Below, piece by piece: positions 9,786 to 17,345 of a DNA stretch of 33,508 bases; position 1 is the first letter of the stretch; each line of letters opens with the position of its first letter. Source of the DNA: an uncultured Eubacterium sp. GTDB taxonomy: Bacteria; Bacillota; Clostridia; Lachnospirales; Lachnospiraceae. The notes below the pieces were generated by a model. That model did no database searches, was not told the DNA's origin, and saw nothing but the letters and a program-made list of their open reading frames with translations. The DNA lies in assembly GCA_934358495.1 (NCBI GenBank), contig CAKRKO010000020.1:1-33508 (forward strand). Direction: 5' to 3'. The translations under genes were made by a program, and so were the position numbers.

Positions 9786-9793
9786 GGAAGAAT

Positions 9794-11269
9794 ATGAAAG
9801 AGGAAAAATTAGTTAGAGTTTTAGGTTTAAAAGAGTCTATTAGTATGACGATTGGAACCGTTGTCGGAGTAGGACTATTTACTTGTGGTTCTGCACAAAT
9901 AGGAAAAGTCGGATCTTGGATCATTGGGTTTACGTTTATCGCATTACTTATTTCTATTTGGCCGTGTTTGATATATGGAGAAATGTCAGCTGCGCTGCCA
10001 TGTGCTGGCGGTACTTATAATTATGCAAAACGTGGTTTGAATCGTGTATGGGCTAATATGGCTGGTTGGCATTACATTGTTTCTGTAGTCGCAATTGGAG
10101 CTGGGGAAACGTTGGCATTTGCAAATTATTTCAAAATACTAATGGAACAGTTAGGAATTAATATCGTATGGCTTGATTCAAGATTAATAGCAATAATTCT
10201 TGTTGCAATATTTCTGGTATTAAATTTCAGAGGTATTGAACAATCAGGAAAAGCGCAGACAGCTTTTATGTTTTTTTTCTGGGGATGTGCGGTTTGCTGG
10301 TTTTTGTGTATGATACCAAAAGTTCATGTTGAATATTTTGGCGGTATTTCAATGAATTCCCTGCCACCATTTCATGAGCTGATGTATATATTTGGATTGG
10401 TGTGGTGGTGCTATACTGGATTTGAAACTTGTGTTTCTATGGGAGCAGAGACAAAGTATCCACAGTACACGTTGCCGAGAGCATTAAAATTGTCAGTGTT
10501 TTTGGTGTTTGCATTGAATGCTTTATTCCAATGGTTTTTGGTAGGACTGGTACCGAAAAAATTATATGGAGTATTGGCAGTTGCTGATGCACCTTATGCA
10601 GAAGGTTTAAAAGCGGTTGGATTAATAGGATTTCCTATTATATTATTGTGTATAGGAATTGCGTTTGGTGGCGATTTATCTACGATTAATCCGGGAATCG
10701 CAGCACCGGCCCGGTATATTTATACGATGGCAAAAGATGGAGCATTACCGGCATTTTTAGGAAAAATTCACCCTAAATTTAAAACACCGCATATAGCAGT
10801 TATTGTAGTTGGAATTATTAATTTTGTCCTTATTGCAACGGGATCCATAAATTATATAGCGTCAGTATCACTTATTTCATTGGCGGTATGTTATATGATC
10901 GGATGCTTATCATACCTTGGTCTTAAAAAGAAGTATCCCGAAATGAAGCGGCCATATAAAGCACCATTAGGAAAGGTTGGCTGTATTGTTACAATTGTGA
11001 TCTATAGTTTTATGCTAATTTTTGCTGAAAGGGCAGCATTGATAACAGCTGGAATAATAACAGTATGTTGTATTATTTTCTATTTATTATATTCACATAA
11101 CAAAGAATATAGTATGCCGACGATTGAAGAAGAGATTGGAGTTATTGAAGAGCCTGATTCTGAAACAAAGAAGAAAATTGATAAAGAATATTCTATATGG
11201 AAATATGCAACCATTGCAATCACAATCATTGCACTTGGTATATATATTGTACCGATGTTAGTTAGATAA
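9794..11269 (+). CDS. APC-family amino acid/amine permease
   Basis: About 491 residues and twelve or so membrane helices. The APC-superfamily signature is clear in helix 1: SMTIGTVVGVGLF, with the unwound glycine-rich segment that binds the amine substrate. A second conserved stretch is YGEMSAALPCAGGTYNYAKR. Members import amino acids or amines by proton or substrate exchange. I prefer the ATG at 9794 behind GAGG (9784-9787) to a GTG at 9782. It is the last gene of the cassette and takes the place held by the choline permease licB in classical lic operons. LicB belongs to a different transporter family, so the imported compound here may be an amino acid or other amine. A polar C-terminal region around residues 440-465 precedes one last helix. 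Confidence 0.88.
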   Translation: MKEEKLVRVLGLKESISMTIGTVVGVGLFTCGSAQIGKVGSWIIGFTFIALLISIWPCLIYGEMSAALPCAGGTYNYAKRGLNRVWANMAGWHYIVSVVAIGAGETLAFANYFKILMEQLGINIVWLDSRLIAIILVAIFLVLNFRGIEQSGKAQTAFMFFFWGCAVCWFLCMIPKVHVEYFGGISMNSLPPFHELMYIFGLVWWCYTGFETCVSMGAETKYPQYTLPRALKLSVFLVFALNALFQWFLVGLVPKKLYGVLAVADAPYAEGLKAVGLIGFPIILLCIGIAFGGDLSTINPGIAAPARYIYTMAKDGALPAFLGKIHPKFKTPHIAVIVVGIINFVLIATGSINYIASVSLISLAVCYMIGCLSYLGLKKKYPEMKRPYKAPLGKVGCIVTIVIYSFMLIFAERAALITAGIITVCCIIFYLLYSHNKEYSMPTIEEEIGVIEEPDSETKKKIDKEYSIWKYATIAITIIALGIYIVPMLVR

Positions 11270-11349
11270 CTAAGAGAAAGAAAGTTTTAAATATAAATAG
11301 AAGATTTGCTTAAATACGATTACATATATTATTGTGTTTCGAAATTTAG

Positions 11350-11569
11350 TCAATATTTTCACCCTCACAACCCATCCAAGACGAAGGATCCATCCGTCGT
11401 CTGGCAGACTTACATATCATCTCAAAAAGTGATATTGTAAGCATCGAGGAAAAAAAGTGGTGCGGGAGATAGCACATACACATACTACGCACAGAAATGT
11501 TCCGGTAGAATAATAATCACTCTAAAGAACAACGAAGTAATCGAATTCGGCATCGCAAATGTGAAATAA
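11350..11569 (+). pseudogene. Frameshifted C-terminal gene remnant
   Basis: Reading from 11350 gives an open frame ending LADLHIISKSDIVSIEE, which hits a stop at 11470-11472. The next frame carries a smooth, protein-like sequence (DSTYTYYAQKCSG, then IIITLKNNEVIEFGIANVK) ending in TAA at 11567-11569. The two frames meet at a run of seven A at about 11450-11456. Removing one A joins them into one chain of about 72 residues. No start codon or ribosome site is seen, and a stop lies just upstream, so this looks like the tail of a lost gene. I do not recognise the family. The run of A could also be a sequencing error, but the missing start still argues for a remnant. Confidence 0.55.
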
Positions 11570-11582
11570 CTATGTCCCGGGA

Positions 11583-11610
11583 TTGCACTATGAAATGATT
11601 CTGTTATAAT
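11583..11610 (+). promoter_or_regulatory. Sigma-A promoter of the VanZ gene
   Basis: TTGCAC (11583-11588) and a perfect TATAAT (11605-11610) are 16 bases apart. A strong AGGAGG (11630-11635) follows eight bases before the ATG, giving a short leader. Confidence 0.8.
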
Positions 11611-11643
11611 TGGTAAGCATAAATTGTTCAGGAGGCTTTTGAT

Positions 11644-12186
11644 ATGGACATTTATCAGATTTTTATCACTTATAACCCGATGTGGTCCTGGAGAGAAATA
11701 GTTTGTTTTACTGTAGTTGCTGCGTTGACATTGTTTGCTCTAATCCGGGCTGTTTGCCACGGAAGAGTACAGAAAGTGCAGGCCATTGCGCTGATGCTGT
11801 TTCTGACATTTCTGGCAATTGTGTTTGAGTCCACTGTGTTTACAAGAACGACGATTACAAGGCAGGTGGAATTAGTTCCGCTTTGGTCCTGGCGTGCGAT
11901 CATACGTTATCACGATATGGAATTATTAAAGGAAAATTTACTGAATTGCGTGTTGCTTCTTCCGGCAGACATTTTATTACCATTTATTGCGAAGCAGCGG
12001 ATAAAACCAAAAGTGGCTTTTTTGGTAGGATTTTTGATTTCCTTTGGGATTGAGTCATGTCAGCTGATTTTTGCAAGAGGACTGTTTGAGTGGGATGATA
12101 TGATTCACAATGCGCTTGGTTGCATGGTCGGATGTATGCTGGTTGATGGAGCATGGAGATGCTGTCAAAAAGTAAAATTCGGATAA
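11644..12186 (+). CDS. VanZ-family membrane protein
   Basis: A 180-residue protein with about four or five membrane helices. The VanZ-like core is visible: a helix, then the NLLNCVLLLPADILLPF segment, then GFLISFGIESCQLIFARGLF, followed by DDMIHNALGCMVG. VanZ proteins give low-level teicoplanin resistance in enterococci, but most family members are uncharacterised and may act on the cell envelope. The gene has its own promoter and is followed by a strong terminator, so it is a single-gene unit. It is not linked to other vancomycin genes here, so resistance should not be assumed. Confidence 0.87.
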   Translation: MDIYQIFITYNPMWSWREIVCFTVVAALTLFALIRAVCHGRVQKVQAIALMLFLTFLAIVFESTVFTRTTITRQVELVPLWSWRAIIRYHDMELLKENLLNCVLLLPADILLPFIAKQRIKPKVAFLVGFLISFGIESCQLIFARGLFEWDDMIHNALGCMVGCMLVDGAWRCCQKVKFG

Positions 12187-12224
12187 ATAAAAATTGTATA
12201 AATTACGTCAATCGTCATTAACGG

Positions 12225-12280
12225 AATAGAACACAGATGCTACTCTTTGTATAAGCATTTAGTGTTCTATTTTTCTTTTT
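12225..12280 (+). terminator. Rho-independent terminator after the VanZ gene
   Basis: The perfect arms AATAGAACAC (12225-12234) and GTGTTCTATT (12262-12271) continue inward with AGATGCT/AGCATTT pairing and end in TTTTTCTTTTT. Confidence 0.88.
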
Positions 12281-12404
12281 GATAGGCAAAAGCCAGTCTT
12301 TATTCTAAAATAATCGACAGAATTTCTTAATGCTTGAATCCCAAAAGACAACAAAGCAAGCAGATTTCTTACATAAACTGAGTCATGATAACATTAAGCG
12401 TAAG

Positions 12405-12434
12405 AGAAAGGGAGCTGTAAAGAGCTCCCTTTCT
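12405..12434. terminator. Terminator-like hairpin upstream of the defence-like operon
   Basis: A perfect 12-base stem, AGAAAGGGAGCT (12405-12416) and AGCTCCCTTTCT (12423-12434), encloses a 6-base loop. There is no clean T run beyond the stem, so it may terminate weakly, or it may insulate the promoter at 12462. Confidence 0.6.
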
Positions 12435-12461
12435 TGCAATAGAATAAACTAAAAAAGATAT

Positions 12462-12489
12462 TTGATTATGTGTGCAAAAATGTTACAAT
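12462..12489 (+). promoter_or_regulatory. Promoter of the MBL/STAND/radical SAM operon
   Basis: TTGATT (12462-12467) and TACAAT (12484-12489) are 16 bases apart. This places transcription start near 12496, so a GTG at 12472 lies outside the message and the ATG at 12556 must be used. The leader would be about 60 bases. Confidence 0.6.
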
Positions 12490-12555
12490 GTAAAAAGAAC
12501 AAAAATAAACAATAATAATTTTTATAGTGCAATTAATAAAAGTGGTGTTGAATAT

Positions 12556-13740
12556 ATGATATGCAAAATTCATTTTTTGCCTGCATTGGCAGGAGATTGT
12601 TTTGTTTTAGAATTTGATAATAAAGATTGTATTTTAATTGATTGTGGATATTCTTCGACATATATGGAATATTTACGTCCTTTACTGATTCGACTAAATG
12701 GGGAAGGATGCAGAATTGTATTGATGATAGTTACTCATATTGATCAGGATCATATTCAGGGGGCTGTCGAATTTATTCGGGAAAATGGTCAGGTTGATCA
12801 TTTTCAGATTATAGAAGTGCAGGAAATTTGGTTTAATGGATTTTTTAATACGCTGTTTCGGGAACCGGAGTTTAATAAACGAGTCGGAGTTACGAATATT
12901 GAGGATGGAAAACTGAAGAAACTGCAGCGTAATTTGCGATTGCAGAACATTGGAACAAATGGAACTGTTTCAGCGGCAGATAGTGTTAGTTTTGAATCTC
13001 TGTGTGTGAAAAATGGTTACGCCATAAATGCATCTTTTGTAGATGGAATAGCAAAGCGTGATTATAGTAGTTACGAGGAGAAAAAGGATCATACAAAACA
13101 ATTTGGAGATATTTCAGTACGAATATTGAATCCAGATGACAAGCGTTTACATGAATTGGCAAATAAGCTGGATGTATATTTGATGCGTTGTTTTGGAAAA
13201 GGATATTGTATCGAAAAAACAGAACAGTTTGCAAAATTGTTTGAACTTTTGCGATCTGCAAAACAGGAGATTGTTGATTCCACCAGAAAAATTTCAGCAG
13301 GAAGTACAGATATAAAATCCTGGTTAAATTCTTCGAAACTGGCGGCTATGAATGCAGAAAATCGGGCATCTATCGTAGTTGAAATTGAATATCATGGATA
13401 TTGCTTTTTGTTTACAGGAGATGCAGAAAGCATGGATTGGATTCCTTATATAGATAAAGAGTATTCTGTGGTAAAAGCGTCACATCATGGTACTACAAAA
13501 CCCAATATGGCGATGTTGGAACATACACAAATTGATAAGCTATTGATATCTACGAATGGAAGCAAGCATATGAGGCATCCTGATGATGAGTTTCTTGCAC
13601 GGGCTATTTTAGGAGCATGTAAAGAACTGTATTTTAATTATGATATAGCGAGAAAAAATGTACTTATTGCACAGCAGGAGCAGTATGGTTACAGGGTGCA
13701 TTTTGATGAAAGAGAGATTTTGATTGAGGAACAAAAATGA
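12556..13740 (+). CDS. ComEC-like metallo-beta-lactamase-fold protein
   Basis: A 394-residue cytoplasmic protein without membrane helices. The metal motif is THIDQDH: H61, D63, D65 and H66, with aspartate in place of the second histidine of HxHxDH, as is common in ComEC/Rec2-type members. Other family marks are FTGDAE (D289) and KASHHGT (H310, H311), then a C-terminal STNGSKHMRHPDDEFL where a late histidine sits. A long helical insert (about residues 160-265) splits the fold. The stop overlaps the next start (ATGA), so it is translationally coupled to the protease/STAND gene. Free ComEC-like hydrolases paired with STAND proteins are found in defence systems, where they may act as the nuclease or hydrolase effector. 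The exact reaction is unknown. Confidence 0.85.
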   Translation: MICKIHFLPALAGDCFVLEFDNKDCILIDCGYSSTYMEYLRPLLIRLNGEGCRIVLMIVTHIDQDHIQGAVEFIRENGQVDHFQIIEVQEIWFNGFFNTLFREPEFNKRVGVTNIEDGKLKKLQRNLRLQNIGTNGTVSAADSVSFESLCVKNGYAINASFVDGIAKRDYSSYEEKKDHTKQFGDISVRILNPDDKRLHELANKLDVYLMRCFGKGYCIEKTEQFAKLFELLRSAKQEIVDSTRKISAGSTDIKSWLNSSKLAAMNAENRASIVVEIEYHGYCFLFTGDAESMDWIPYIDKEYSVVKASHHGTTKPNMAMLEHTQIDKLLISTNGSKHMRHPDDEFLARAILGACKELYFNYDIARKNVLIAQQEQYGYRVHFDEREILIEEQK

Positions 13741-16523
13741 TAAATGGGGCAATCGTAAAATTAAGGACATACCTTACGGAAGATAGTTACGAAGCAGGTA
13801 CAGGAATTATACTGGACGAACACCATGTACTTACATCTGAACATGTTGTTATTGATGGGTGTGAAACGGTACTTATTCTTTCCAATGAAAAAATTCCTGC
13901 TTTTGTTGAGAAGAAAAATAAAGTGGCTGTTATTCTTCGGGTGGAAGAAGTGTCATTAAATTCTGGAACGGGAATTTTTTCATGCCAGGAAATAACAGAT
14001 GAGCAATCGGAATGGCTGATACAAGGCTTTATTACGGTTGATCAATACGAACATGAGGTAAAGGGACGTGGAATCAGTAAAACGAACATTTCTGATGAGA
14101 TCTGGAGTCATAATTTGTATAACATTTATGCAGGCGTAGCTGGTGATTATAGTGGACTTTCTGGCTCGCCGGTATTTTCATGTAATCGTATTATTGGAAT
14201 TCTTCAACAGGAATATATGAATGAAGATGGAAAACTGGGATTACAGTTTTCAGCGGTGGAAATGTTTGGGGAGCTGCTTAAGGAACATAATCTGATAGAA
14301 AATGAATATTATGACAAGGTTCGTAGGTATTGTTACCAATATACGAAAAATAAGGTGGAAAACAATATTAAGAATCGAAAATATATTCCAGATATTTTTG
14401 TCGAAGAGGAAACATATAAAGAGTATATGCGTTGTTTTACAGATGAACCATTATTTTTGAAAAAGTGCATTCTGGATTGTCAGAGATTAGATTTTTCTGT
14501 TATCAATCGATTTATTCCTCCGGAAGATCAGATTACGTTTATGGATGTAGCTTCAGACTTCCCTTTGCAGGAAATAGATTCTGTGATTTTGACAATGCGT
14601 GACAAACTTCAAGCCGTTATCAAGATTCTGAAAGATTTAGCACGAAAGATAGAAGAGACAGGGGAAAAGCTGGTTTTTAACAGAGAGAGCGTAGAATGTT
14701 ATAGTATTAGATTTTATCTGGAGACAGAATTAGAAAAAGTATGTTATATGTCCCGAAAATATATCTTACTTACAAAAGCAGCTGGACAGGGCAAAACAAA
14801 TTTTGTCTGTGATTTTACACGTAATTTTTTGCTTCGTAAACAGATATGCACGTTATATTTTAACGCTTATGAATTACAGTCAGATCCTATGGAGCTGATT
14901 CTGGATAAGTTGTGTCTGGAAAGTACATATTCTCGTGAATATATGTGCAAGGTGTTTCGAATGAAATGGATAAAATATCGAAAACCTGTTGTGATTATAA
15001 TTGATGGTTTAAACGAGAATACAAAGACACAGGATTTTGATGGAATTATGAATACATTTATAGAGAAATGTAGAAATTATCCATTCATTAAGGCGATTAT
15101 GACAACCCGGTCAGAACTGTTGCAGGAAAGATTTAGTACATTATTGCAACAGATCCAGTATGATGATTTTGAAAAGCTTTTCATGCAGGAAAATGATGAA
15201 ATGTTTAAAGAACGTATTTTCTGGGGATATCTGAAATTTTTTGATATAGAAATTCGAGAAGATACATTAATGAGAAACACATATGATAAATTAACAGATG
15301 ATATTTTGCTGCTGAGATTTTTTTGCGAAGTGAATCATGGTGCAAGACAGCTTTATATGTATGATGTATATAAATATCATGTATTTGATGAATATCTACG
15401 ACAAAAAAGCGAGGAATACCGAAAAAAGAAAAATGTTTTTGGCTCACAGATGTTGCTGGATAAACTGATAAATCATATTGTTTCTTATATGGTTGAGAAA
15501 TTTGTCTTTTTTCAGGTTCCAATTGATATTTTTGATTCGGAAGAATTACAGATTTTGGAGATATTACTGGAAAATGATGTGATTTTCAAAAGCGAACAGA
15601 AAATACAAAAAGGAGTTTTACACTTGTCTTCGGAGGTAATCAGTTTTGCCTTTGATGAGTTCAGAGATTTTTGCCTGACCAGATATTTATTGCAGTATAA
15701 GTCGGAAGAACAGGAGTTTATGAGTTTATGGAATGAAATGAAAAAACGGCAGCTTACGATTCGGGAAGGAATCGAGAAATATGTGTTCTATCTTGCTTAT
15801 ACAGAATGTCGGGACACATTGCTTCCTATGGTTAAGAAATTACCGGAATATCCTCAGATGTATTGGAGTTATGTGTGGCATGTGGAGGATAATTATTTTA
15901 CGGAAGAGGATATCAGTTTGTGGAAATCACATCTGGTCTCTGGTGGAAAATATGCGAGAAAAATTGTGAAATTTCTGTTTGACCGTTATGATGTGAAATA
16001 TTTTAAATGCGGAAATATTCATTTGCTGATGGCAATCATGGAAGAAATAATGGAAGACGAATGCCGATATTTGAAATTCATAAGAGATATGTTCGGAATA
16101 TGCAGGAAAAATCGATTTGGAAGACTGCTTGAATCAGAGTCAGTTTATCCAATAGATAAATTCCTGAAATTCCTGGATGAGGATGTGGAGAACGCTTCCT
16201 TTAATGAAAAATACAGAGAATGGTATCGCATGACCGTCTATTTATTGTCAATGAGTAGTTTTTTAGTGGAAGAACTATGGGGAAAATTGTACCATATTTC
16301 ACCAGATGTGGCGATAGAACTTTTGCAGGAGATAAATGAACGAAAATATCCATTTCTTCAGAGTAATACGAGGGATATCCTGAACCATCTGATTTCGGAA
16401 AAAAGAGGTGATTCCTATGATCAGATTGTGGAAGAACTTTTGATAAAAAATACATTTCAACAGGAATTTGCGGATATCAGTGTTTTGTTGGAGGACATGT
16501 CTGCGGGGGTATGGGAGAAATGA
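13737..16523 (+). CDS. Trypsin-like peptidase/NACHT-type STAND ATPase fusion
   Basis: A 928-residue protein. Residues 1-185 form a trypsin-like domain: GTGIILDEHHVLTSEHVV with putative catalytic H36, and GLSGSPVF with S144. The usual catalytic aspartate motif is not obvious. A linker follows, then a P-loop ATPase at about residues 340-560, with Walker A KAAGQGKT (K353, T354) and a NACHT-style Walker B IIIDGLNE (D423, E427). The rest (about 560-928) is helical and could be the sensing part. It includes FDEFRDFCLTRYLL, which resembles the conserved helix after NACHT winged domains. STAND proteins assemble when they bind a trigger and switch on an attached effector; here that would be the protease. 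Together with the MBL gene this recalls MBL plus protease-STAND antiviral (Avs-like) pairs. I give that comparison from memory and could not search it. Confidence 0.85.
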   Translation: MINGAIVKLRTYLTEDSYEAGTGIILDEHHVLTSEHVVIDGCETVLILSNEKIPAFVEKKNKVAVILRVEEVSLNSGTGIFSCQEITDEQSEWLIQGFITVDQYEHEVKGRGISKTNISDEIWSHNLYNIYAGVAGDYSGLSGSPVFSCNRIIGILQQEYMNEDGKLGLQFSAVEMFGELLKEHNLIENEYYDKVRRYCYQYTKNKVENNIKNRKYIPDIFVEEETYKEYMRCFTDEPLFLKKCILDCQRLDFSVINRFIPPEDQITFMDVASDFPLQEIDSVILTMRDKLQAVIKILKDLARKIEETGEKLVFNRESVECYSIRFYLETELEKVCYMSRKYILLTKAAGQGKTNFVCDFTRNFLLRKQICTLYFNAYELQSDPMELILDKLCLESTYSREYMCKVFRMKWIKYRKPVVIIIDGLNENTKTQDFDGIMNTFIEKCRNYPFIKAIMTTRSELLQERFSTLLQQIQYDDFEKLFMQENDEMFKERIFWGYLKFFDIEIREDTLMRNTYDKLTDDILLLRFFCEVNHGARQLYMYDVYKYHVFDEYLRQKSEEYRKKKNVFGSQMLLDKLINHIVSYMVEKFVFFQVPIDIFDSEELQILEILLENDVIFKSEQKIQKGVLHLSSEVISFAFDEFRDFCLTRYLLQYKSEEQEFMSLWNEMKKRQLTIREGIEKYVFYLAYTECRDTLLPMVKKLPEYPQMYWSYVWHVEDNYFTEEDISLWKSHLVSGGKYARKIVKFLFDRYDVKYFKCGNIHLLMAIMEEIMEDECRYLKFIRDMFGICRKNRFGRLLESESVYPIDKFLKFLDEDVENASFNEKYREWYRMTVYLLSMSSFLVEELWGKLYHISPDVAIELLQEINERKYPFLQSNTRDILNHLISEKRGDSYDQIVEELLIKNTFQQEFADISVLLEDMSAGVWEK

Positions 16524-16939
16524 TGAAAATTGTACTTTTAAAAGGAACATATTATTGTATGTCATCGATACGCATTGATGATAAAGAATTTTATCAAAAT
16601 GTGGTATTTCAGGGAATCAGACAGGGATCTTTTGTTGACCGTTGCATGCATAAGATTTTGAGGGATTTATTTCGTTATGCTGTGAATGTAAGAGATGAGT
16701 ATGAATTATATTACAGAGACGAGTATGACAGTTTTAGTGATTTTTTATTTCAGAAAGAATTGTTGGGCAGAGATATAGCAGATACGCTGGGAAAGAATGT
16801 ATCGGAGCAACTGTATCGCCTGTATTTAGATCTTAATGATTATAATACAGACAATTTATTGTTGGGATATGAGGACGATTATAATGAATTAAATCGAATA
16901 AATAGAATATTGGAGCAGATATATGAAGATAAGAAGTGA
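16520..16939 (+). CDS. Small acidic protein of the STAND operon, unknown
   Basis: About 139 residues, rich in Asp, Glu, Tyr and Leu, probably all helical and without membrane segments or cysteine pairs. I do not recognise a family. The start overlaps the STAND stop as ATGA (16520-16523), with GGGGG (16505-16509) upstream; ATG codons at 16511 and 16523 in the same frame are possible. The end overlaps the next gene by 17 bases. The tight overlap on both sides shows that it belongs to the operon. It may be an adaptor or a partner of the following small protein, but nothing in the sequence decides this. Confidence 0.75.
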   Translation: MMKIVLLKGTYYCMSSIRIDDKEFYQNVVFQGIRQGSFVDRCMHKILRDLFRYAVNVRDEYELYYRDEYDSFSDFLFQKELLGRDIADTLGKNVSEQLYRLYLDLNDYNTDNLLLGYEDDYNELNRINRILEQIYEDKK

Positions 16940-17345
16940 TTTTGTGACTAACAGTTCATCTACATCTTTTATTTTGTCAATAAAAGATAAATTTTCAGAA
17001 GAAAATTTTATGAAGGCAATTGGTGTGGAAGAGAATGAGGATATGAAAGATTTTTTTGAAAATCTATTTCTTGCCATTGATGCCAATAAGCAAGATATTT
17101 ATGAAGCAATGAAATCGTGCGAGGTTGGGTATGGGTCAGCAGAGGAGTTCTTGCGAGGAGAAGGATTTGACGAAGAAACGGTAGCAATTGTAAAGCGTTT
17201 TCAACAGGAGAACAGGAAAGTATATTTTGGACGTTTAGCGTCGGATGGAACACATGGATTCGGCATGGAAGTATATTTTTGTGGAGAAAGTTTTGTGTTT
17301 TGTGATGATGAAATTTATTTCAATGGAAGTAATTATGGATGGTAA
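16923..17345 (+). CDS. Small protein with N-terminal TNSSSTSF motif
   Basis: A 140-residue protein opening with KIRSDFVTNSSSTSFI (residues 2-17). A near-identical N-terminal string (R-x-x-F-V-x-N-S-S-S-x-S-F) recurs, as far as I recall, in many unrelated small bacterial proteins, often near radical SAM genes. It may be a recognition tag or a site of modification. The rest is acidic. It has a helical middle and a C-terminal part ending FNGSNYGW that looks beta-rich. The ATG is preceded by GGAG (16912-16915) at good spacing. It overlaps the small gene before it and the radical SAM gene after it, so it is the natural candidate substrate of that enzyme. The function is not known. Confidence 0.8.
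   Translation: MKIRSDFVTNSSSTSFILSIKDKFSEENFMKAIGVEENEDMKDFFENLFLAIDANKQDIYEAMKSCEVGYGSAEEFLRGEGFDEETVAIVKRFQQENRKVYFGRLASDGTHGFGMEVYFCGESFVFCDDEIYFNGSNYGW

Larger units (their letters stand above)
11270..11643 (+). other. Intergenic region between permease and VanZ genes
   Basis: No intact gene is visible in these 374 bases. The first 80 bases are AT-rich with no clear terminator after the permease gene. The middle holds a frameshifted coding remnant (see 11350-11569), and the end holds a sigma-A-type promoter and ribosome site for the VanZ gene. The base composition of the remnant is more GC-balanced than the upstream cassette, so it may be a leftover of the original chromosome next to the inserted locus. 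Confidence 0.6.
12187..12555 (+). other. Non-coding stretch between VanZ and MBL-fold genes
   Basis: The 369 bases hold two hairpins (12225-12280 and 12405-12434) and a promoter (12462-12489). The middle part (about 12290-12400) shows no gene. A 40-codon frame from about 12330 runs through the second hairpin but has no ribosome site and no recognisable family, so I do not call it. Confidence 0.6.

Noticed and set aside
11644..12186. VanZ gene as a sign of glycopeptide resistance
   Set aside because: No vanHAXYRS genes are nearby and most VanZ-family proteins have no shown link to resistance.
12331..12452. A 40-codon frame beginning MLESQKTTKQADF in the gap before the MBL gene
   Set aside because: It has no ribosome site, runs through a perfect hairpin, and shows no family resemblance. 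It may be a remnant but cannot be supported.
12472..12555. GTG start 28 codons upstream for the MBL-fold protein
   Set aside because: It lies between the -35 and -10 boxes of the predicted promoter, and the extra residues are low-complexity and unlike the family.
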